Positions 41,442 to 51,514 of a DNA stretch of 64,000 nucleotides are shown one piece after another. The DNA lies in assembly GCA_944472135.2 (NCBI GenBank), contig OX235263.1:15855517-15919516 (forward strand), written 5' to 3'. The notes beneath the pieces are model-generated. The model was not told the DNA's origin and did not search any database. It was given only the letters and a program-made list of their open reading frames with translations. Position 1 is the first letter of the stretch, and each line of letters starts with the position of its first letter. The position numbers and the translations under genes were made by a program. Source of the stretch: Trichobilharzia regenti. Taxonomy: Eukaryota > Platyhelminthes > Trematoda > Strigeidida > Schistosomatidae.

Positions 41442-42152
41442 AAAAAGCATAATTGTGAGTGGCAAAGATCCTTAAGGTGTACTCCAATACATCAGATGAC
41501 TGTTCCTGTGGTTATGAGCACAAATTGCAGGTCATTATCGAACAAGATTAATTACTTGGGTGATCTATTATGTTCAAATATTTATCGTAATACAAGTATA
41601 ATAAAGCTTCGAGAAACTTGGCTCCACGATTCATATGATGACAACTTAATCTTACTGAATGGTTTTAATATGTGCAGACAAGACCATAGAAGTTCAGGGA
41701 AGAAGCAGGGTGGTAGTGTTGCTACTCTTGTCAATTCTCAGTGGTCTGTGGCCAACTACGTCTGTTTTAAATTCTAAGATGATAATATTGGCTGTGTAAC
41801 TATCTAATGTCGAGCTAAACACCTATCTAAGTACAAATTCATTTAAATCAAAAACATTTATGTCACACCTTGTTGTAGCACTTCAGAACTATCTATGCTT
41901 GCTGATAAATTCACTATTATGGCTGCTGCCACTTTTGAAAACTCATTGACCATAGTGACAGGGGATTTTAATTCATGTGACTGCAGCTTTCTCACAGTTC
42001 TAGATCACGAAAATATCGTTGTTAGTTCTTCAGAATGTCAGAATGATAATTTCAATTTCAAATGTAAGAGAAAGTTAAATGAACATGTTGATTTCTATGA
42101 CTGCTGTAAAATTGATAATATTGATATAGAAATCACGTCTGAAGTTAATTAA
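41442..42152 (+). pseudogene. AP-endonuclease domain of LINE-C
   Basis: STNCRSLSNKINYLGDLLCS, SIIKLRETWLHDSYDDNLIL and QGGSVATLVNSQWS precede a stop at 41.78 kb; later VTGDFNSCDCSFL carries the D-x-N catalytic box. These are motifs of the apurinic endonuclease that nicks target DNA in non-LTR elements. Broken by stops between the two parts. Confidence 0.85.
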
Positions 42153-43009
42153 TTAATCAATTCATCCTCTCTTCTGACCTTTCCTGGTCTTCCCATGTCT
42201 TAGCGATTTCTAAAGGAATATTTTGTCTGACTTTTTATGTTAAGAAGTTGAGGCGCTCAGACACAACCCAACCACTCCACTTACAGTTTGTCAACTCGTG
42301 TATTTTACCTATTCTTCTTCTTTACTCTTCACCCTCATTCTTTCCTAGATTGCTTAAAAAGATTATGTCATACTTCGTACGGTTCTGAAGGCTGTCAGTA
42401 GGGCGAGTGGTGTCCCGTTGGGCCATATCGTTTACATTGTCACTGATAGACACTTGATGTCATGGAACAAAGTAATTTTGTCAGACTGTGAGCATCCACC
42501 TGACCTGCAGCTCCAACCTTGTGTTTCCTCAGGTAAAACAAGAAGTCTTTTCAGAAGACTTTATGCACGTACGTCTAAATAGAAGAATTCCAATATACCA
42601 TATTTCGCGGCACGTACTCTATGTGATGAAAATAGTGTCAGGCATGAACTAACTAACCTTCTTTGCACTACCTAATTAACCATTTCTCCCACCCTTACAG
42701 CACCAAAGTTTATTGTTATTGTATTTCATTTATTTTTAATCCTCTCAATTTTTTGTTTTTATTTATTTATTTTTCATAAGTGTGAACATAACTTAAGCTG
42801 TGTTATAACTTTTAATTTTGTATTTCTCCTCACTATGCTCTATCAACAGAACATTAGATCCAATAATCTATCACATACTAAAGTTTCGAAATTGAATCGA
42901 CAATACTGTTTGAAACAAACTCATTGTTATTATTATTATTAATATTTATTGATCTCAATTCGTGCTTAGAATATTTTTAATATAGCAAAAATATTCATTC
43001 ATACTTTAC

Positions 43010-43160
43010 AAATCGATATTATTTAAAAAACACTAATATTGTTATTAACTATCAACCTTGAATATTCTGTGTATATAAACATGTACATAATTGTAGAGCC
43101 AGAATAGGAATTTATCGAAAAGAATATTCTTTGCTCGATTATTTTGTGTTTTATTGAATA
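43010..43160 (+). repeat. unnamed module (copy 3)
   Basis: TTACAAATCGATATTATTTA, ACATAATTGTAGAGCCAG and GAATATTCTTTGCTCGATTA match copy 2, about 1.9 kb away in the same orientation. Confidence 0.7.
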
Positions 43161-43339
43161 TTTTTGACTTTGTATCTTAAGCATGGACAAATTCCTCTGG
43201 TTGCTTTTGTTTTAATTTTTAATTTTATTTATATTTTAAGTTAATCAGATGCAATATTGTAACAAATGCTGAGAATTCCATTCTGTATTATAAGTACTGT
43301 TTTTGGAATATAGTAATTTATTATTATTATAGAAGTGAA

Positions 43340-43828
43340 GTCGTCCGTAACTTTCAACCTCTGCCAGTTCTAGACTAACAGCACTAGTTATATTCAAGCA
43401 CTACTAAATGGGCTCATTTGCGTTTCTTTTTCCTTATCGACGACGTCTGTCAGAAGATATTTGTTTTTTTAATCATGCTGTTTTTTTTTGAAGAAAAAGT
43501 TCCAAAAAAGACTTGAACAAAAGTAAACAAGAAATATGGAATCTTAGCAAAACAATAAAACAATCTAATCCCAAAGTAGTGCTTTCTAGCTATCTAAAAT
43601 CATATAAAGATGTATATGAACACATGAAAATAACCTACATTTTTGTTTAAGAGGTGTCTAGATTTAAGAAACTTATAGCTTTCAGCGTAAGTATATAAAT
43701 AACCATAGCAAACTGTGCTACATAGTAAACATTTGTTCTGAAAAGTATTTCACTGGTTGAACTGGTTTTTATAAACATACAATTTGATGTTTATATCCCA
43801 TTGAATAGGCATTTGTTTACCTTCACGT
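43340..43828. other. no gene seen
   Basis: AT-rich; nothing recognised. Confidence 0.45.
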
Positions 43829-43832
43829 TCCC

Positions 43833-44060
43833 AGTGGAACATAGGGCACCTTCAAGCTAGAGGCTTAAAGCTTCTGTAGCAGTGGTGTTTATTTTTACAG
43901 ATTGCGTTTGCTAGCCTCATGCCCAACCTTTCCTCTTTACCAGCTTTTTATTACTGGCTTAGTGAGATAAAGCAGTGCGTCGGTAGCTAGGGATCGAACC
44001 GCGGAACACGTGCACGGTCGGCGGGCGTACTGACCGCTGTGCCACCACTGTGCGTCGGTG
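43833..44060 (-). mobile_element. SINE-2 with LINE-B-type tail
   Basis: Minus strand: GCGTCGG...GTGGCACAGCGGTCAG (head), CGGTTCGATCCC (B box), TTTATCTCACTAAGCCAG, GTAAAGAGGAAAGGTTGGGC, GGCTAGCAAACGCAATC, GCTACAGAAGCTT and the end GGTGCCCTATGTTCCACTGG. The head has a small internal duplication. Confidence 0.8.
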
Positions 44061-44214
44061 ACTGGTCATATTAGACTTAAATGTTCAGTCATTGTTGATA
44101 CATTTGCTTCTCGTGTGAACACATTTTGAAAAAGTTTTTGGACTAACATGATGTTATTATGTCGATGTTATCCGGTTCATTTTACCTTGTTAAGGACTTG
44201 TCGTCGGGGAGTGC

Positions 44215-44350
44215 CTAGTGGATTTCAGCCACAGTGAGAACACTTCCAATCATTCACTGAAGATACAGGTACAGCCAGACGGTGAATCTCGAATAGAAAA
44301 ATGTAACACGAATCATGGATTCTACTGTTAGACACTTCCAATCAATTAAT
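44215..44350 (+). repeat. Sm-alpha relic
   Basis: CCTAGTGGATTTCAGCCACAG, ACAGGTACAGCCAGACGGTG, CATGGATTCTACTGTTAG follow the Sm-alpha order with a destroyed hammerhead core. Confidence 0.6.
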
Positions 44351-44399
44351 AAGAATAGATATGGACGTATTTTGAGTGACATTCAGAAGTGTTTAGAAT

Positions 44400-44635
44400 T
44401 TCTGTTGATGATTTAAAGTCTAAATTCATCTCATACGTTAACTGTTAAGGTAGGCTAATTTAAATGTTTAACAAACCGAGCAGTGGCACTAAGTAGCACA
44501 AAAAAGACATAAATGATGTAATAAAACAGACAGAAGAGGAGTTGTTGTTAAACAACTATCCTTTAAAATTCATTAGGAAGATCGAAAAAGGCCAAAAGAA
44601 AAAGAAAAATTCCATGCATTTGGTTCCCTTGATAA
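44400..44635 (+). pseudogene. PLE-2 linker fragment
   Basis: Matches 12.77-12.96 kb (inverted): AGTCTAAATTCATCTCATAC, AACCGAGCAGTGGCACTAAG, TCATTAGGAAGATCGAAAAA. One frame reads NNYPLKFIRKIEKGQKKK, equivalent to NNYPIKFIRKTRKGQ in PLE-2. Confidence 0.8.
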
Positions 44636-44819
44636 ATTTCGATAGAGAAAGAAAGACCAAATTTGCAGTATAAAATGATATCATTCTATTTCACAGGTTC
44701 TCATCAGCTGCAAACTACCTAAAAATACAATGGTTATGAATGATAACATTTCATACTTCATTGTTTGAAAGGTAATAGAGAAAACATTATAAGGTGAACG
44801 CATCATCAATTTATGTACT

Positions 44820-45469
44820 TTCTATAGTTTTGGTTTGTAAGGATTAGTTATGTTTTACGAGTTGATCACGGATTGATATCAGTTAGAGAACCATTGAAAA
44901 CCAGGGAGTACTGGACAGCTGCTGTTTCATCCTAGTTTGGGAATCATCGGCAGTACGCACCCACTGGGTTTCGAACCCGGAACCTTCCGGTTACAAGGCA
45001 AGCTCGTATACCATTCAGCCACTGGGACCCGATTCAATGGCTCGTGAATTCTAACTTCTACCAATTCGTGATTTAGTGCGACCCCAACCATTGTCGTTGG
45101 TGGGACATCCATCCACACACGTGACATCTAATTGGACCTCACTGGTCACGACTCTCACTAGAACTCAGGAAACTCCAACCTGTAGCAAGTCACTAGCGAG
45201 CATCAGATTGACTTTCTATAGTTTTGGTTTGTAAGGATTAGTTATGTTTTACGAGTTGATTGGTAGAAGTTAGAATTCACGAGCCATTGAATCGGGTCCC
45301 AGTGGCTGAATGGTATACGAGCTTGCCTTGTAACCGGAAGGTCCTGGGTTCGAAACCCAGTGGGTGCGTACTGCCGATGATTCCCAAACTAGGATGAAAC
45401 AGCAGCTGTCCAGTACTCCCTGGTTTTCAATGGTTCTCTAACTGATATCAATCCGTGATCAACTCGTAA
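44820..45469. mobile_element. SINE-1 inverted pair inside one target duplication
   Basis: Minus copy, near full length (44820-about 45210), including the leader with ATCCATCCACACACGTGAC. Then a 49-bp repeat of the pair's own first segment (44818-44866 recurs at about 45212-45260), switching into a plus copy (about 45260-45469) with A box TGGCTGAATGG, B box GGGTTCGAAACCC. AATTTATGTACT flanks the whole unit at 44808-44819 and 45470-45481. Confidence 0.88.
45355..45405 (+). ncRNA. hammerhead-like domain of SINE-1
   Basis: GTACTG, CCGATGA (core with U4 changed), TTCC/GGAT, GAA, ACAGC/GCTGT, C, CAGTAC. Same layout as at 4.37 kb; the minus copy at 44.92 kb has the same CCGATGA core. Confidence 0.55.
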
Positions 45470-45484
45470 AATTTATGTACTGTC

Positions 45485-45715
45485 AAACTATGAAAAAAGA
45501 AAAAAGGGGAGGTGAGAGAAAACAGAAAAAATCTAGTAAACAATGTCAACATGGCAACTCAAGGAGGTCAAACTTCATCAATTAGAAAACTTACTTAGTG
45601 AGTTGAGCTCACTGGTGTGTATAACTAATCAGTGTAATAAAAGTGATATGGTTACCAAGGGAGTGAGAGATTGACCACACTCTCTTTCTGTATGCATAAG
45701 TTTGGTGTGGGACGT
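45485..45715. other. no gene seen
   Basis: Probably the 3' region of PLE-8; nothing coding. Confidence 0.35.
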
Positions 45716-45724
45716 TTGATTGCA

Positions 45725-45965
45725 ATTGCTTCAGTCAATCATAGTCGATTCACTGTCCTTTGTATGTTTAATAATTTGAAGGATTTGGAAATCTCGACAA
45801 AATGACCCGTATTCACAAGGTGTCTGGTAATTGCACTTTGTAAATATCTGCTTCCTTTTAGGCATAAGGTTGTCAGAATATACTCTGAAAACCGGAAAGA
45901 AGCCCTTCTTTCTGTCCTTCCAATGTACTTGCTGCCGCAGGTACACGTAAATTTATAAATGCAGT
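45725..45965 (-). pseudogene. GIY-YIG endonuclease (PLE-8)
   Basis: One minus frame reads YKFTCTCGSKYIGRTERR, SRYLQSAITRHLVNTGHF and VEISKSFKLLNIQ without a stop. This is a clean GIY-YIG core plus the H-x-x-x-x-x-H-like C-terminal part. Frame differs from the RT, so a shift lies in the linker (about 45.97-46.1 kb). Confidence 0.88.
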
Positions 45966-46109
45966 TGGAGGTGACATCAGCAGGTTACTTATCCAGTTTC
46001 GATTGCCTTATAAAGCATGTAGTACTGTATAGTGTCACCAGGTTGGCTTCAGGGAAGCATCTCTTTATTGCTCCCTTCACCCTCTTTTCAATCTTTTGCG
46101 ATACTGTTT

Positions 46110-46648
46110 CTACTTTGTATGGGAGGCAATTGAACGCTTTCTTCTTTTCAACTGTTGGATACTTCTCTTTCTCATCTCTTTTTTTCTGTACTTTAGGATA
46201 TATCCTTTTGGATACCTGTTTTCCTTAAGGCATTTTACAACAAAGCCTAATACTTCTTCTGCCTTGTTAGGCGAACATAACTCCCTGTCCCTCTTGTACA
46301 ATTTCCTTAGTAATCCCCACTTATAGCTCATAGGGTAGAAGCTGTTGTAGTGAAGGCATTGTCCTTTCCAAGTTTCTTTTCTGTAGATGGACTTTTCGAT
46401 CGTTCCATCGTTTCTTCTTTTTACATTTAGGTCCAGGAAATTGAACTCATCGTTGTTTTCGTATTCCATGGTGAATTTGATGTTTGAGTAGACCTCATTT
46501 AGGCGGTCAAATAATACGAATGCCTGATTCATGTCGTTATAAACAACAAAAGTATCGTCGACGTATTGACGGTGGCATGTTTCACTGCTAGCGTCACTCA
46601 ATCGCATCTGTTTGAGATATCCCATGAAGATGTCTGCAAATCTCGTCT
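46110..46648 (-). pseudogene. Penelope-type RT, C-terminal half (PLE-8)
   Basis: One open frame of 171 codons and more: RQYVDDTFVVYNDMNQAF (motif C, DD intact), KFTMEYENNDEFNFLDLNVK (FLD box), RKETWKGQCLHYNSFYPMSY (thumb-like region), LCSPNKAEEVLGFVVK. 5' truncation removes motif A. The frame ends at a stop in the linker. Confidence 0.9.
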
Positions 46649-46649
46649 T

Positions 46650-47375
46650 TCTTTCTCTAACAAAAATAAAAATAATTGTGAAACTATTAATAATAACATG
46701 AATAGGAGAGAATATAAGTCATCTACAGTTGTACCATATAAAGAAGGGACACCTGAAACCCTACGTAGGATTCTAAATAAAACAGGAATTAGGGTGGCAT
46801 TTAAACCTATAAACTCACTCAGGGACAAGCTGTGTAGGTCAAAGGACCTAGTTGACTCAATTAGACAAAATAATATAATTTACAAAATACCCTGCAATGA
46901 CTGTGAATTAAGTCAACTACATAGGTCAAATTAGTAGGTCAGGGGTTATCAGATTGTCAGAACATAAGAATTTAGCTAAGGTAAGAATGGTTGACCCGAG
47001 AAGATAAGTAATTTAGAAAAAAGCTCAGCAACTTCAATGCATGCATTAACACACAACCACACAATAGGGTGGGAGGGGGTTAAACTTCTAAAAAGTAATA
47101 TAAGTAGGTGGAGAGAGAGGTTGATTACTGAATCCTTGTTCATCGACTCTACACCAAACACATGCAATAGGAATGAGTCATCACTCATATCTGAAATATG
47201 GAAAATACTACTGTCAATCAAATCAAGTGAAAAATAATGGAACTATATAAATGAAGTTAGGAAGTCGTGTGAGTAGTGCCTTGATATGATTATGAGCAGT
47301 AATAAATTGTGCTCGAAACGTGGTCATCAGGAAACATTACTGTACAATACTGTGAGACTTTATCAAAACAAAATT
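46650..47375 (+). mobile_element. PLE-2 family copy, endonuclease half
   Basis: Plus strand: NNMNRREYKSSTVVPYKEGT, ETLRRILNKTGIRVAFKPIN, QNNIIYKIPCNDCELS (first half of GIY-YIG, frame then shifts before YIG), later RWRERLITESLFIDSTPNTC. 3' end TGCTCGAAACGTGGTCATCA and ACTTTATCAAAACAAAATTT, as in PLE-2 at 12.0-12.1 kb. RT missing. Confidence 0.85.
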
Positions 47376-47379
47376 TACC

Positions 47380-47895
47380 CAAAATTGAGTCAGAAAGTGA
47401 AACTGAAGAATACGGGATAAAAACCACGGAATAATTATGTTTTCTGTTTGATTTTCCGAAATATTTTGCTTTATCGTATGGTAACAGTCTATAAGCCTCC
47501 TTGTCGATTCGCTTTCTGTTCGGGTCTAACATCTGTTTACCGTGCAGAGTAAGGTTTCATGCCTTTTTAGCTTCAGTGTCACATAGTAGGTTCAGTCAAC
47601 TGACTACTATCAGGAATAAAAATAGCTTCATTCTCAAGACTAGTCATACATATAATGCACAGGAGATTAGGCGGAGTTTATTCCAAAATATATTTTCTTT
47701 TCGTCCAAGATCTTCCAGTAAAATATTAATTGACAGTATATCCTTCCTGTGACAATGCTATCTGAGTTGAAGCATATACCATCTCATTATGATGATATAT
47801 CTTCTGTGTCCCTTTCAAAAAATTCACGACACCTATTCGAAAGCCAAGAAGTTTAGAAGTACATTTTGAGACGATATGTTTGCTAATAATAATAA
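47380..47895. other. no gene recognised
   Basis: A plus frame (47501-47752) contains LTTIRNKNSFILKTSHTYNA, not recognised; possibly an old PLE linker. Confidence 0.3.
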
Positions 47896-47899
47896 TTTG

Positions 47900-48078
47900 T
47901 TAACAACAATTCATCGGGCATACAATTAGGCTGGTTCATCGTCGTATCTCCGAACATCATCTAGCATGGTTAAGCATGGGATAAACAAGATCTATTCGTA
48001 GCTCTATTTTAGCACACCTTGTAGATAACGATCATAGAGTTGATGTTAATACTGCATTTAAAATTATTTATCGCATTC
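47900..48078 (+). pseudogene. GIY-YIG fragment (PLE-3 family)
   Basis: GHTIRLVHRRISEHHLAW-like codons (frame-shifted at places) followed by ILAHLVDNDHRVDVNTAFKI and IYRI, as in PLE-3 at 40.7-40.85 kb. A SINE-2 inserted right after IYRI. Confidence 0.75.
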
Positions 48079-48081
48079 TAT

Positions 48082-48296
48082 GTGCGTCGGTGGCATAGCG
48101 GTTAGGATGCTGGCCGACCATGCACATGGTTCGGGGTTCGATCCCCGGCCAACGCACCCCTTTACCTCGCTGAGCCAGAAATAATGCTGGTAAAGAGGAA
48201 AGGTTGGGTAGGGGGCTAGCAACCCCATCCTGTAAAAATAAACACCACTGCTACAGAAACTTCAAGCCACTAGCTTCCCTCCCCCGAAATTTTTAA
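48082..48296 (+). mobile_element. SINE-2 with LINE-B-type tail, best copy
   Basis: Head: TGCGTCGGTGGCATAGCGG and GTTCGGGGTTCGATCCCCGG (B box fits GGTTCGANNCC). Body: ACCTCGCTGAGCCAGAAATA, GGTAAAGAGGAAAGGTTGGG, GGGGCTAGCAACCCCATCC, CACTGCTACAGAAACTTCAA. Breaks off before the LINE-B-like end seen at 43.85 kb. Confidence 0.85.
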
Positions 48297-48299
48297 AAA

Positions 48300-48495
48300 A
48301 TTATAATTGTCCAAATTATTTTTCTTTTTTTCTGACTACTTCTTCTTTAATTACGTGTTATCCTTGTAAAATTATTTTAGTCTTATGACCACGAAAACCT
48401 TAGTTACAAGTTATCATTGTACAAATCGTTTTATTTTCTTTAACAATCTGTTACATAATCAACCTTTTCAAACGCTTATTCTCTAATAACTTTTC
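48300..48495 (+). repeat. AT-rich repeat shared with right edge
   Basis: AATTGTCCAAATTATTTTTC, TAATTACGTGTTATCCTTGT and TTTCTTTAACAATCTGTTAC recur at 63.83-64.0 kb in both orientations. Confidence 0.65.
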
Positions 48496-48604
48496 ATTTT
48501 TCCAAAATTTTCGCATAATGCAATCCACGTGTTGTAACACCATTTCTGCCTTTCATTTGTGTGTATTAATTTTCTTCGTTAATTATCACACCATTGACAT
48601 ATTG

Positions 48605-48745
48605 ACTTTTTGGTTACAAGGCGAGCTTGTATACCATTTAGCCACTGGGACCCGATCCAATGGTGAGTTCATGAATTCTAACTTATGCCAATTCACGACA
48701 TAGCCCGACCCCTAGCCAATGTCTTCGGTGAGTATTTAGCTCCAC
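48605..48745 (-). repeat. SINE-1 head fragment
   Basis: Minus strand: GTCATGAACTCACCATTGGA-type leader, GGGTCCCAGTGGCTAAATGG (A box), TACAAGCTCGCCTTGTAACC. Cut before the B box. Confidence 0.75.
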
Positions 48746-48749
48746 ACTC

Positions 48750-49610
48750 GACCTGCTGCACCTTAAAAAGTAAATATTTCTTCGCTCAATCATTCTGTTT
48801 TCTAAATACTATTTATGATAGGTTTTATTTTTGATTAGATTTAAATGAAATGAATCACAGAAAATGCATGCAATATATTGTTGACGAAGGCTTTGGGTAA
48901 CACAAATTTTAATAAGCAGGCCGCTTTTTTGAACTAGACCCCTTCACTGATACCTTTCATCTAGCAATTGTTTGTTTTAAAAACACATGATGAAAGGCTT
49001 TAATTCACAATGTGATCAGCTTCTTCTGCGTTTTATTTTCCTGACCAATATTTTTTAAAATTTCTTCTGCATGCCAAAATGATATCCAATCAGCCAATAT
49101 GACCAAAAATTGTATCGTCCAATCAAAATGACCACATGGCTTATTTGTCATCACAGTAATGAACAGGCTGAAATTAATGTTGATGATCAGGGGAAGTAAA
49201 TAGTCAGCTATTTACACATCTTTTTCAGTCAACATTAATAATAATCTTATTTATTATTCAACAGTAGTGTACATCTTTCAAATGAAAACTATTCATGGAT
49301 GGATATTGTCTGGTAATACAAACGTGTAGTGATTAATTAAAGGTCGATATGTGAAGGTATAATTGTTCTACATAAATTGATATATGAAAGAAACGAAAAC
49401 AAACTCTTAAAGGAATGATACGCTTTACAGATTCCTAATATTGATAAAAATAAACTTCTTGAACAAATTACAGTAAGTTCCACATCTGCTATATGACTTT
49501 TTTTTTATCAGAGCTATATTTAAATCTACTTGACTTTTGCATAACGATTCAAAATGTTTTACGGCTATGCAAAATATTAGGAAATATTCGATAAAAACTA
49601 GGATCAATTG
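48750..49610. other. no gene; small hairpin and CCAAT boxes
   Basis: AT-rich. Contains a hairpin GTAAATAG-TCAG-CTATTTAC (49196-49215) within a wider inverted pair ATTAATGTTGA/TCAACATTAAT, and several CCAAT-like words at 49.08-49.13 kb. Confidence 0.45.
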
Positions 49611-49614
49611 GTGG

Positions 49615-49778
49615 TTGATGACTAGCAGTGGAATCCAGGATAACACACGCATTTCGTCCTATATAGGACTCGTCATCTGGTTGTACCTACCATCCTCAGT
49701 GGGTGATGATGTTCTGATGGTGACTCTAACCTAGTGCGCATAGTTTCAAACGCCAAAGCGTAATCCACTAATTTAATT
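49615..49778 (-). repeat. Sm-alpha relic
   Basis: Minus strand: TTAGTGGATTACGCTTTGGC (A box part lost), decayed B box, then ACCAGATGACGAGTCC: the core is ATGACGA instead of CTGACGA (C3 changed), GGAC GAA, and helix III no longer pairs. Inactive ribozyme. Confidence 0.75.
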
Positions 49779-49869
49779 TTTTTAAAAAAAACTACGATTC
49801 ACAATATAGTCTGTAGATATATGGTATATTCGGTTGTTTTGGAGTAGAATTGCTTTTATCCACTCACGC

Positions 49870-49935
49870 TCGAGATACGGGGTTCGATTCCACTGGTTCC
49901 ACTGGGAACAAGGGAACAATAATAATAATAAGAAG
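49870..49935 (+). repeat. SINE/LINE-B-type 3' terminus
   Basis: ACGGGGTTCGATTCCACTGG (B-box-like) joined directly to GTTCCACTGGGAACAAGGG and AATAATAATAAT. Confidence 0.6.
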
Positions 49936-49939
49936 AAAT

Positions 49940-51098
49940 AACGTACTGCATCTTAAATAGCTGGAGTGTTTAGTGATGCAAATGAAAATATTGATATTAC
50001 TATGAGGGTACTACGCAATCCTTGAAGCATGCAAGTATTCAAAGATATATTAAATAAAAGTCTACATGGGACGGGAAATACTTTAAATTCTATAATTTTA
50101 TGAAATCGCTGCATAACAACATTGGCCAGATTACTGTTTTTTTTTTACATAGCCTAAGGAACATGATCTATTGAGAAGTTGAAAGTGGAAACACTGCTAC
50201 TCCAGAAGATCTTGAACAGTATTAACAAGTACAGCAGTTTTGAGGAACTTAATGCTAAGGAAATCATATTGAGCTTGTTTTAGAAGGCCATTATATTGCT
50301 AGAATACTCAGCGACTGATACAATTCTCAAAAAATAGGATATTACCACCAGGTGACGAGTTTTTTAAATAGGCTAAAACGCATAGCTTGGAATGCACTAC
50401 TGGCCATCAACGGTCAAATAACTCTTGCTTCATTGATCTGTATGGTGTATATAGATTAGGAAATTCAAAATTATGAATTCACTAGGTTTTTAAAAAAATA
50501 TGTAGTTCCTGATATTTTTTCTAATATTATCTCATCTCAGATGCCTAATTTTTCATTCACTGGACAGAAAATGTCAACACATAAATACCGTTGCTATTTA
50601 AAATTAGAAATCATATACATTTAAATAAGGTAGAAAGAAGTTAAAGACGCTTAATTCTCCGACTGAATAGTCAGACTACTGGCTAAATTATTCAAACATA
50701 CCTTAACTAATAAATACTAAGTGAAATGAAACGAAACTGAAATATCACGTCTTCCTTTTAAAAATAAAACAAAACTTATTCACAGACACAATAAATACTG
50801 CGATTTATCCCTTGATAGTACATTAGGATAGTTATATGTCTGTCATTATTCTGACTGATAAAACATAAACGCGCAAACAGAACAACTTTTGAGAATTAGG
50901 AATACACAAGCGTTGAATGATATTTTCAAAACTAATAATAGTCGTAATGTTTACGACGTCGGTTCACCGAGGGAGAGGACTTTCGGGTGGTTGCGCCGCA
51001 GGATGATACTGCATACCAGTCTCATCTCACAAGAGGCAGGGATGGGTGTATTCAGTTCTCCTGAAAACTAACACCTAGTCAATGAGTGTACTATTATG
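49940..51098. other. no gene seen
   Basis: About 1.1 kb with no recognised repeat or coding signal; the longest such stretch here that is not obviously simple sequence. Confidence 0.45.
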
Positions 51099-51102
51099 TG
51101 AA

Positions 51103-51310
51103 GTGCGTCGGTGGCACAGCGGTTATAAAGCTGGCCTACCATGTACATGGTCCGGGGGTCGATCCCCGGCTACGGAGGCACTCCTTTACCTCGCTAAGCC
51201 AGTAATAGAATGCTGGCAAGGGGGAAAGGTTGAGCATGAGGCTATCAACCCCATCCTGTAAAACTAAACACCACAACTAAAGAAACTTTAAGCCTCTAGA
51301 TTGAAGGTGT
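51103..51310 (+). mobile_element. SINE-2 with LINE-B-type tail
   Basis: GTGCGTCGGTGGCACAGCGG, GGGGGTCGATCCCCGG (B box with one change), ACCTCGCTAAGCCAGTAAT, GGGGGAAAGGTTGAGCATG, CAACCCCATCCTGTAAAAC, CTAAAGAAACTTTAAGCCTC. Confidence 0.85.
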
Positions 51311-51514
51311 TTCTAAGGGTAGAGAAGGAAAGAAATTATTGTCTCATATTGGTCAGATAATTAAGTATTTGAACGTACTAATAAATTATGACTTATATAA
51401 CATGAATTATATAACATTAACAGCTATACAGTGTTATTGTCGAAGGACTTCATGGAGAATATATTCGCATGAAGGTTTTAGAGTAGTGTAAGAATACTGA
51501 ATGAACTTAATAGT

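Larger units (their letters stand above)
41440..43335 (+). mobile_element. LINE-C copy lacking reverse transcriptase
   Basis: Plus strand. The N-terminal endonuclease region (41.44-42.15 kb) is joined almost directly to the ORF end (42.24-42.68 kb: VKKLRRSDTTQPLHLQF, SPSFFPRLLKK, SGKTRSLFRRLYARTSK), so the RT is deleted. The 3' UTR ends at AATGCTGAGAATTCCATTCT and TTATTATTATTA (43.33 kb) and contains a second copy of the unnamed module. Confidence 0.85.
45720..46648 (-). mobile_element. PLE-8, reverse transcriptase end and GIY-YIG
   Basis: Minus-strand PLE, starting within motif B (RFADIFMGYLKQM) and running to the end of the endonuclease. It abuts, head to head, a plus-strand PLE of another family (46.65 kb onward). 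Frames are long with few breaks, so this is one of the less decayed copies. Confidence 0.85.
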
